In this document: piece by piece, positions 46,881 through 52,391 of the stretch | How the letters are laid out: each line of letters begins with the position of its first letter | Position numbering within the stretch: position 1 is the stretch's first letter | Assembly (NCBI GenBank): GCA_024763275.1 | Contig: JANTFT010000011.1 | Coordinates: 1 to 52,391, forward strand | Source: Anaerolineales bacterium | GTDB lineage: Bacteria > Chloroflexota > Anaerolineae > Anaerolineales > UBA11858 | Direction: 5' to 3' | DNA length: 52,391 bases | Made by a program: the position numbers and the translations under genes | The notes under the pieces: model-generated | What the model saw: the letters and a program-made list of their open reading frames with translations, nothing else | Told to the model about the DNA's origin: nothing | Databases searched by the model: none

Positions 46881-47843
46881 ATGAGGGTTCTGGTGACTGG
46901 TGCGGCAGGATTTCTGGGTTCGCATTTATGTGATCGTTTGATCGCCGAAGGGCACCAGGTGATCGGGATGGATAATTTCATCACCGGCCGCCCGGAAAAT
47001 CTGGCCCATCTGGAGGGGGAAAAGGATTTTTCTTTCATTGAGCATGATGTTTCGGAATTTATCAACCTGCCAGGGTCCAAGCTGGATGCTGTAATGCATT
47101 TTGCTTCTCCGGCCTCACCCAATCCCAATTCCCCATATGGGTATGTGAATTTGCCCATTCAAACCATGAAGGCTGGTGGGCTGGGTACCCTGAATTCTCT
47201 CGGGGTGGCCCGGGCTTACGGGGCCAGGTTTTTGCTGGCCTCCACAAGTGAGATCTACGGTGATCCTCAGGTGCACCCCCAGCCGGAATCCTATTGGGGT
47301 CATGTCAATCCGATCGGGGTGCGCTCTGTTTATGATGAGGCAAAACGATTTGCGGAAGCTTTGACTTTGGCGTACCACCGCTTCCACGGGATTGATACCC
47401 GCATCGTGCGCATTTTTAACACCTATGGTCCCCGGATGCGTCTGGATGACGGCCGGGCGGTGCCGAATTTTCTCAACCAGGCTCTCACCGGTCAGCCACT
47501 GACTGTTTACGGGAATGGATCCCAGACCCGCAGCTTCTGCTACGTGGATGATCTGATCGAGGGCATTTACCGGCTGCTGCTGTCTGATGAACACAGGCCG
47601 GTCAATATTGGCAATCCTTCAGAAATAACCATCCTGGAGCTGGCTCAGATTATCAATTCCCTGCTGGAGAATCCTTCAGAAGTAGTCTTCCTGCCGGACA
47701 AAAGGGGAGAGGGAGACCCCGAGCGACGCAGGCCGGATATCTCGCGAGCTAAGGAAGTGCTGGGCTGGCAGCCAACCGTCGATCTGCAAGAGGGATTGAC
47801 CCGGACCCTGCCATACTTTCAGGCATATAAACAGACACCATGA
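46881..47843 (+). CDS. NAD-dependent sugar epimerase/dehydratase, UDP-glucuronate decarboxylase-like
   Basis: The 320-residue extended short-chain dehydrogenase has the NAD motif TGAAGFLGS at residues 6-14, a TSE triad segment (Thr122, Glu124) and the catalytic Tyr151-x3-Lys155 in [23 protein letters not shown] and [10 protein letters not shown] match UDP-xylose synthase, which turns UDP-glucuronate into UDP-xylose. A related UDP-sugar reaction is possible. AAGGAGGGCG precedes the ATG. The ATGA overlap with the GtrA gene fits a role in cell-surface polysaccharide synthesis. Confidence 0.88.
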   Translation: MRVLVTGAAGFLGSHLCDRLIAEGHQVIGMDNFITGRPENLAHLEGEKDFSFIEHDVSEFINLPGSKLDAVMHFASPASPNPNSPYGYVNLPIQTMKAGGLGTLNSLGVARAYGARFLLASTSEIYGDPQVHPQPESYWGHVNPIGVRSVYDEAKRFAEALTLAYHRFHGIDTRIVRIFNTYGPRMRLDDGRAVPNFLNQALTGQPLTVYGNGSQTRSFCYVDDLIEGIYRLLLSDEHRPVNIGNPSEITILELAQIINSLLENPSEVVFLPDKRGEGDPERRRPDISRAKEVLGWQPTVDLQEGLTRTLPYFQAYKQTP

Positions 47844-48310
47844 AATTGAGTGATATTCTGACCAATCCCCGCGAGCGGGAGCGGTTTCTTAAATTCGCGG
47901 TTGTGGGTGCGTTTGGCGCCCTAGTGGATTTTGGGACCTTCCACCTGTTGATTAGCATCACCAGGTTAGCCCCGGAATGGGCTCAAGCTGTATCTTTTTC
48001 CATGGCAATCACAAGTAATTTCATCTGGAACCGTTTTTGGACCTATCCAGATTCTCGATCCAAACAAATCAGCAGCCAGCTGGTGACATTTTTCCTGATC
48101 AACACAGTTGGCTTGGCTATCCGGACACCGATCTTCACCGGTCTGGAGGGGCCTTTCCGCAGTCTGTTTGAGGATTTTACCTTCCTCCCTTTTGGCTTAA
48201 TCACCGCGGACCGGTTGGGCTATACTTTCGCCCTGGGCGTGGCAGTGGTGGTGGTCATGTTCTGGAATTTCTTCATCAACCGGGTCTGGACCTACAACGA
48301 CGTTGAGTGA
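47840..48310 (+). CDS. GtrA family membrane protein
   Basis: The 156-residue protein has the GtrA pattern of four membrane helices, beginning [24 protein letters not shown] with [11 protein letters not shown] after the second helix and FFINRVWTY at the end. GtrA proteins are thought to help move lipid-linked sugars across the membrane for surface glycan modification. It is coupled by a 4-bp overlap to the UDP-sugar enzyme. A lipid-linked sugar it might flip could serve the GT39-type protein encoded nearby, but that link is inference. Confidence 0.9.
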   Translation: MKLSDILTNPRERERFLKFAVVGAFGALVDFGTFHLLISITRLAPEWAQAVSFSMAITSNFIWNRFWTYPDSRSKQISSQLVTFFLINTVGLAIRTPIFTGLEGPFRSLFEDFTFLPFGLITADRLGYTFALGVAVVVVMFWNFFINRVWTYNDVE

Positions 48311-48375
48311 TTCTTCAATCTCGCAAGGTACCTTTGAGTATAATGAAGAGAGAGATTCTGTCCTGAGGAAATGAT

Positions 48376-49590
48376 ATGGATGATAAAGAACTGCAACCTT
48401 CTTCCTCTGAACCTGAACTGATCACCAAGGTTGGATCGCTTCAGGAGCTGCTGGAAAGGGCTTCTGGTGTCAGGGCAGTGGTGGACACGGAATTGGGAGA
48501 CGCTGGACTGGCGGAAAGCATACCATTTCCTTTCCTGGCGCTGGTAGGCCAGAAACAAATGAAGCTCTCACTGGTGCTGTCGCTCCTCAATCCCAACCTG
48601 GCCGGTGTGCTCCTGATCGGACCCCGCGGCACCGGAAAGACCACCGCGGTGCGCAGCCTGGTGGATTTACTTCCGGAAGTCAAGCGCAGCCTGTGCTACT
48701 ACGGCTGCCTGGAAGAGGACGTGGAAGCCGGGGGGATTGACGCGGTTTGTCCGGAGTGTGCTAAAAAATATGGGCAGGGTGATCCGCTGTCCAGAATGGA
48801 AAAGGTCCGTCTGATAGAGCTGCCTCTAAACGCAACCCTGGAGGATGTTGTTGGCGGACTGGATCCCAGGGCGCCAGCCAATTCACGTATGCGTTTGAAG
48901 CGGGGCATCCTCTCCCGGGCCGATCGCAATCTGCTGTATGTGGATGAGGTCAACCTGCTGAACGATCAGATCGTAGACGCCATTCTGGATGCTGCCGCCC
49001 AGGGGCAGTATACTGTCCGCCGGGGGGCGGTATCTGCCACCTACCGGTCCCAGTTCACGCTGATTGGCTCCATGAACCCTGAAGAGGGCAATCTGCGGCC
49101 CCAGATAATGGACCGCTTTGGCCTGCGTGTGCTGGTACAGGGGTTGGAAGACAAAGATGAACGCCTGGAAGCCTACCGCAGGAGTCGGGCTTACCGGGAG
49201 AACAGGCGGGCTTTCTCGGCCCAATATGCCCCTTCAACCCGTTTGTTCCGGGAAGAGATCCAGGCCAGCAGAGAGAACCTGTCCAAAGTCAAACTCTCGG
49301 ATCAGGTTGCCAAGATTGGCCTGAAATTAATCGAAAAACTGGAGCTGGATTCCCTGCGGGCGGAGATCACTCTCTTTGAAGCAGCCCGGGCTTATGCTGC
49401 TGCGGACGGTCGGGAAGAGGTCACATCTCAGGACCTGCGGGTGGTTGCGCCCCTGGCTCTCCGCTTGCGCCGTTCCACGTATATCGATAAGTACATCGCT
49501 GACCAGAGCACGGAAACTGAACTGCTGGAAGTGGCAGTGAATGAACTGATCCCTCCCCAGGAAACTGAAGAGGACCAGCAGAATGGGTAA
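48376..49590 (+). CDS. Magnesium-chelatase subunit I-like AAA+ ATPase
   Basis: The 404-residue AAA+ protein resembles BchI/ChlI. It has the Walker A LIGPRGTGKTTAVRSL, the I-subunit-type insert with CPEC (VCPECAKKYG), LPLNATLEDVVGGLD, Walker B LLYVDEVNLLND and sensor GSMNPEEGNLRPQIMDRFGL. In phototrophs the I subunit drives Mg insertion into protoporphyrin. No D or H subunit is seen here and nothing else suggests photosynthesis, so it may serve cobalt chelation or a MoxR-like remodelling job. TATAAT at 48339-48344 may be its promoter -10. It overlaps rsmD by 8 bp. Confidence 0.88.
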   Translation: MDDKELQPSSSEPELITKVGSLQELLERASGVRAVVDTELGDAGLAESIPFPFLALVGQKQMKLSLVLSLLNPNLAGVLLIGPRGTGKTTAVRSLVDLLPEVKRSLCYYGCLEEDVEAGGIDAVCPECAKKYGQGDPLSRMEKVRLIELPLNATLEDVVGGLDPRAPANSRMRLKRGILSRADRNLLYVDEVNLLNDQIVDAILDAAAQGQYTVRRGAVSATYRSQFTLIGSMNPEEGNLRPQIMDRFGLRVLVQGLEDKDERLEAYRRSRAYRENRRAFSAQYAPSTRLFREEIQASRENLSKVKLSDQVAKIGLKLIEKLELDSLRAEITLFEAARAYAAADGREEVTSQDLRVVAPLALRLRRSTYIDKYIADQSTETELLEVAVNELIPPQETEEDQQNG

Positions 49591-50155
49591 TTTATCAGTG
49601 ATCGGGGGCAAAGCCAAGGGCTTCAGCCTGCTTTCCGTACCCGGGAAGGGGACGCGGCCAATCATGTCCAAGGTCAAAGCGGCGCTGTTCAATATTGTGG
49701 CGCCCTACACCCTGGAGTCGACCTGGTTGGATCTGTTTGCCGGCACAGGCAGCGTGGGTATAGAAGCTCTCAGCCGGGGTGCAAGCCTGGCCCGCTTTGT
49801 AGAGAACGGCAATGCTGCTGTTAAAACCATTAACGCCAACCTCGAGCATACCGGCCTGGCGAATCAGGCGGAAGTCTGGCAGAAAAATGTCTTTTTCATG
49901 CTGGATGATGTGGCAGATAGGCAGTTCGATTTTGTGTATATCGCTCCCCCTCAGTTCAAGGACCTCTGGGCCCAAGCGGTTCAGGCTTTGGATCGGAATC
50001 CCGGCTGGTTGATAGATGACAGCTGGGTGATTGTCCAGATAGACAAAGTGGAATACAGGGATTTGGAACTGGACAACCTCAAGCTCTTCGACCGCAGAAC
50101 CTACGGCAGCACGGAGCTGGATTTTTACATGGTCAAAGATGGGGTGTTGGATTAA
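49583..50155 (+). CDS. rsmD: RsmD-like 16S rRNA guanine-N2 methyltransferase
   Basis: The 190-residue Rossmann methyltransferase matches RsmD, which methylates G966 of 16S rRNA. IGGKAKGFSLLS, TRPIMSKVKAALFNIV, the SAM-binding LDLFAGTGSVGIEALSRGA and FVENG are present. Motif IV, normally DPP(Y/F) or NPP(Y/F), is here Ala121-Pro-Pro-Gln124 (FDFVYIAPPQFKD), so the residue that contacts the target amine is changed. The enzyme may use a variant site or be specialised. It starts inside the end of the AAA+ gene. Confidence 0.85.
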   Translation: MGNLSVIGGKAKGFSLLSVPGKGTRPIMSKVKAALFNIVAPYTLESTWLDLFAGTGSVGIEALSRGASLARFVENGNAAVKTINANLEHTGLANQAEVWQKNVFFMLDDVADRQFDFVYIAPPQFKDLWAQAVQALDRNPGWLIDDSWVIVQIDKVEYRDLELDNLKLFDRRTYGSTELDFYMVKDGVLD

Positions 50156-50224
50156 GAAAAACCAGTGAGTTTCTGAACCCTGCCTGCCTGTTCCTGGGCG
50201 TATGATTATCCAGGCCGTTTTCCG

Positions 50225-50728
50225 TCAATTCCCAAACTCCACAATCAGCTTATCATTGGAATCATAATAATAACGGGCCGAGAAAGGTGGCTCTCCCGGT
50301 TTGTGGCTCAACACGCGGGGGAGCAGTACCGGCAGGTCTTCCACCAGCTCTCTACGGAGGATTTCAGCAACTGGCACCCATTCTAATTCTCCCTCTTGTG
50401 AGGGAATTGGCTCCCCTTCCAGGCAGGTGCCTTTGAAGACATACAATCCTATGCCGGTTTCCTGGCCGGTATCAACCGTAACGGTGCCCACTAGCTGGAG
50501 ATCGGCTGGCACCAGGCCGGTTTCCTCCTTGAGCTCGCGTCTGGCGGCTGTGAGGATGTCTTCCCCCCGTTCCACATGTCCACCCACCCCGTTGTAGCGA
50601 TTAGCCCATAAACGTTTGTGATCTGCGCCTTTTAAGAGCAGAACTGATTCCCCGCGGGTGATAAAAATCAACGTGCGGGGAATCAGCTGATAGCGATCAT
50701 GGCTTACGCCCTGGTCAGTTACGGGCAT
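50225..50728 (-). CDS. NUDIX hydrolase
   Basis: The 167-residue protein has a full Nudix box, GGHVERGEDILTAARRELKEETGL (about residues 49-72), in a standard alpha-beta-alpha fold with LIFITRGESVLLLKGADH before it. Nudix enzymes cleave a nucleoside diphosphate linked to another group; the substrate here (for instance an oxidised nucleotide or a nucleotide sugar) is unknown. The ATG lies one base after the stop of the aldolase gene (TGATATG), so the two are cotranscribed and translationally coupled. Confidence 0.9.
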   Translation of the reverse strand: MPVTDQGVSHDRYQLIPRTLIFITRGESVLLLKGADHKRLWANRYNGVGGHVERGEDILTAARRELKEETGLVPADLQLVGTVTVDTGQETGIGLYVFKGTCLEGEPIPSQEGELEWVPVAEILRRELVEDLPVLLPRVLSHKPGEPPFSARYYYDSNDKLIVEFGN

Positions 50729-50729
50729 A

Positions 50730-52154
50730 TCAGTCTGCCAGGTCTGAAGTGTCTTCCTGTTCCCCTTCGCCTCTCAGGTAATTTTCCAGTTTGGCTGCAA
50801 CAACCACCGGGCGGATGTGTTGATCCACATAAGTTCGGGTGTCCGCAATGCTGAGGCTGTCGAACAGGTCGCGGAACTGGTCATCCCAGGCAGCCGTGAT
50901 TCTGGCACGCTGATCCGGGGCAATGCTCCAGATAGCCTCCTTGAATTTCCCCAGGGCCCGTTTGCGGGTCTTGTAATAGAACTGCTCGTCGGTTTGGCCT
51001 TCTTTGCGCTCGTGGGCGTGATTCTTGTCCAGGTAGGCGTAAATCTCATCCTTCAAGCCCCCGGGAAGCTCATTGTAAAGGATATTCTGGAAATTAGTGG
51101 CCAGGTGGACTTCCAGGGTATCATACTCCGGGAATTTCCCGAAAGCGCTTTCTGGCAGGGTGGAGGCACCGTGCTGGACTGCGCCGCCCAGGCCGTAGCT
51201 TTCACGGGCTACCCTGCCAAGATGCTTCAGGAGGTTAAAATCCACAGCGACTTTTTTGATGCTGCCGTCCGGCAGTACCACGCCGCCGTGAGATGTCCCG
51301 GTAAGGACAGAGATCTTGCTTAATCCAACGGTATTCGGAGCCAGCTTCTCGAGGTCGGCCTTGAAGCTGTCTAGATATGCCCGGAGTTCTTCCTCGGTGG
51401 AATTCTCCTCGCCAACCTCGCCGATCTCGCCGCCAACAGAGATAGTGATATCCTGAGGTTCCAGATCGCGGATGTATTTGGTGAAATAGGCGGTAAGTTC
51501 GGAATTGAGCACTTGCTGCTCTACCACATCATCCACGCTGAGATCCACCAGAGTGGAAGCATCCACGTCGATGTTGAAAAAGCCGGCCTGGATGGCCTCC
51601 TGGGTGAGATCTTTAAGGGCTTGAATTTCCGGCTCAGGGTCAGCCTTGTAGCGGCCGGCTGAGATCTGGTAGTGATCTCCCTGGATGAAAACCGGGCCCT
51701 GATGGCCTGCGGCAATGGCTGCCCCCAGGATATTGGCGGCATATTCTGATGGGCGCTGATCCGTGTATCCAGTTTCGGAGCGGGCAATTTCGAAAATAAA
51801 TGCACCAGCGTTGATTTCCCGGGCGATGTTAAAGATGATCCGGGCGGCATAAAAGGTCAGGCTGCGCAGGTTGATGGCTGGCACCGTAAAAGTGTTCGGA
51901 ACATCACCGCGCCCCCTGGCCATGTAAAGGTCATGGATGGAGCTGGGATAGATCCCGGCTTCAGAGGCAATCACCCGCACCAGGTAGCGGGCCAGGAAGC
52001 GGGTCCCTTCATCCTCATCCAGAACAGCTTTTCTGACCAGCAGCTCGATTTTATCCTGGAGTTTTTTCCCATCAGCGATGGAGACAGATGTTCCTTCCAG
52101 GTTGACGGAACCATCCAGTAATTTGATTAACTCAGCTAATTTTTCCTGATACAT
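50730..52154 (-). CDS. Class II fructose-bisphosphate aldolase-like protein, enlarged form
   Basis: The 474-residue protein has a zinc-aldolase core. Ligand candidates are His161 in FIQGDHYQ, Glu244 in GGEIGEVG, His290 in LTGTSHGGV and His329 in GAVQHGAST; NIDVDAST is the usual strand next to the site. It should cleave or form fructose-1,6-bisphosphate or a related ketose bisphosphate. Classical class II aldolases have about 280-360 residues; here about 85 extra residues precede the core and about 110 follow it. The ATG at 52154 is preceded by GAAGGAGA; the earlier frame to 52190 lacks one. It is driven by a promoter inside a hairpin and followed by the Nudix gene. Confidence 0.85.
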   Translation of the reverse strand: MYQEKLAELIKLLDGSVNLEGTSVSIADGKKLQDKIELLVRKAVLDEDEGTRFLARYLVRVIASEAGIYPSSIHDLYMARGRGDVPNTFTVPAINLRSLTFYAARIIFNIAREINAGAFIFEIARSETGYTDQRPSEYAANILGAAIAAGHQGPVFIQGDHYQISAGRYKADPEPEIQALKDLTQEAIQAGFFNIDVDASTLVDLSVDDVVEQQVLNSELTAYFTKYIRDLEPQDITISVGGEIGEVGEENSTEEELRAYLDSFKADLEKLAPNTVGLSKISVLTGTSHGGVVLPDGSIKKVAVDFNLLKHLGRVARESYGLGGAVQHGASTLPESAFGKFPEYDTLEVHLATNFQNILYNELPGGLKDEIYAYLDKNHAHERKEGQTDEQFYYKTRKRALGKFKEAIWSIAPDQRARITAAWDDQFRDLFDSLSIADTRTYVDQHIRPVVVAAKLENYLRGEGEQEDTSDLAD

Positions 52155-52189
52155 GGGTTCTCCTTCTGGCATGATCTCATAACGCCTCA

Positions 52190-52225
52190 ATTATAAACCT
52201 TCCCCTGCCAGGGGCAAGGGAAGGT
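52190..52225 (-). promoter_or_regulatory. Aldolase promoter embedded in an inverted repeat
   Basis: On the minus strand TTGCCC (52217-52212), a 16-bp spacer and TATAAT (52195-52190) form a promoter 36 bases ahead of the ATG. The arms ACCTTCCC (52197-52204) and GGGAAGGT (52218-52225) are perfect inverted repeats that cover the -35 box and spacer. Confidence 0.55.
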
Positions 52226-52358
52226 GTCCAGGCTTCCCGGGAAGTGCCCTTTTCTGGATATCAGATTTATATAACAAAAGTCTCCGGAAGAGGGGAGAAA
52301 CCGTTAATTCAGGTATAATTATTAAGGTTTGCAAGTCTTTCCATAATAAGGAGGAAGC

Positions 52359-52391
52359 ATGACTGATTTTCAGGGGCAAATTGAATCCGGG
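52359..52391 (+). CDS. Start of an unidentified gene (partial)
   Basis: An ATG at 52359 preceded by AAGGAGGAAGC opens a frame (MTDFQGQIESG) that runs off the right end of the window. TATAAT at 52314-52319 lies 39 bases upstream. Eleven codons are too few to identify the product. Confidence 0.65.
   Translation, partial: MTDFQGQIESG

Overview
The window reads as a chromosomal segment from a bacterium of the phylum Chloroflexota, most likely class Anaerolineae. This is inference, not a database result. The signs are the mixture of monoderm-style secreted proteins with Pro/Thr linkers (9121-9771, LysM protein 32718-33851), a GT39 membrane glycosyltransferase fused to NHL repeats, a two-subunit 2-oxoacid:ferredoxin oxidoreductase, an NAD-linked formate dehydrogenase with a fused NuoE-NuoF subunit, a type 2 IPP isomerase, and short GC-rich dispersed repeats. 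Base composition is moderately GC-rich, both strands are densely coded, and most genes are housekeeping.

Layout. 1-5045: enolase and CTP synthase (minus), a Roadblock/LC7 protein, a CDP-alcohol phosphatidyltransferase and a YkgJ-type cysteine-cluster protein. 5211-8590: a GH31 glycosidase and an MFS transporter in one minus-strand unit, followed by about 0.5 kb of short repeats (8591-9120). 9121-14512: an anchored surface protein, peptidyl-tRNA hydrolase, Mfd and a two-domain S1 protein behind a near-perfect sigma-70 promoter. 14817-19346: a three-gene formate dehydrogenase operon (fused NuoE/NuoF, an iron-sulfur hub, and a molybdopterin catalytic subunit with Cys in the selenocysteine position). 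19402-24586: deoxynucleoside kinase, a secreted five-repeat protein, cyclophilin, then glmS preceded by a recognisable glmS ribozyme carrying an extra 47-nt double-hairpin insertion. 24715-29440: GrpB-family protein, Mrp ATPase, RicT/PSP1 protein, M20 amidohydrolase, GntR/FCD regulator. 29504-32355: korAB. 32718-38581 (mostly minus): LysM protein, polyprenyl synthase plus IPP isomerase, acyl carrier protein (plus), and sucCD. 38748-45180 (minus): MsrQ, MsrP, the GT39-NHL protein, a pseudouridine synthase and ScpB. 45256-50155 (plus): a DUF348/G5 propeller lipoprotein, a UDP-glucuronate decarboxylase-like enzyme, GtrA, a magnesium-chelatase-I-like AAA+ ATPase and RsmD. 50225-52154 (minus): NUDIX hydrolase and an enlarged class II aldolase. 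A new plus-strand gene begins at 52359.

How they fit together. KorAB and SucCD could carry 2-oxoglutarate through succinyl-CoA to succinate with reduced ferredoxin as product. The formate dehydrogenase would exchange electrons between formate and NAD(H), possibly with ferredoxin. Enolase and the class II aldolase serve glycolysis or gluconeogenesis. glmS, the GT39 protein, the UDP-sugar enzyme and GtrA serve the cell envelope. IspA-type synthase and Fni serve isoprenoids.

No mobile element, CRISPR array, prophage or defence system was seen, and no rRNA or tRNA gene was recognised. The most unusual sequence-level signals are regulatory: the expanded glmS ribozyme, a palindrome over the -10 box of the formate dehydrogenase operon, a shared motif at divergent fni/acpP promoters, and palindromes ahead of the GntR and Roadblock genes.
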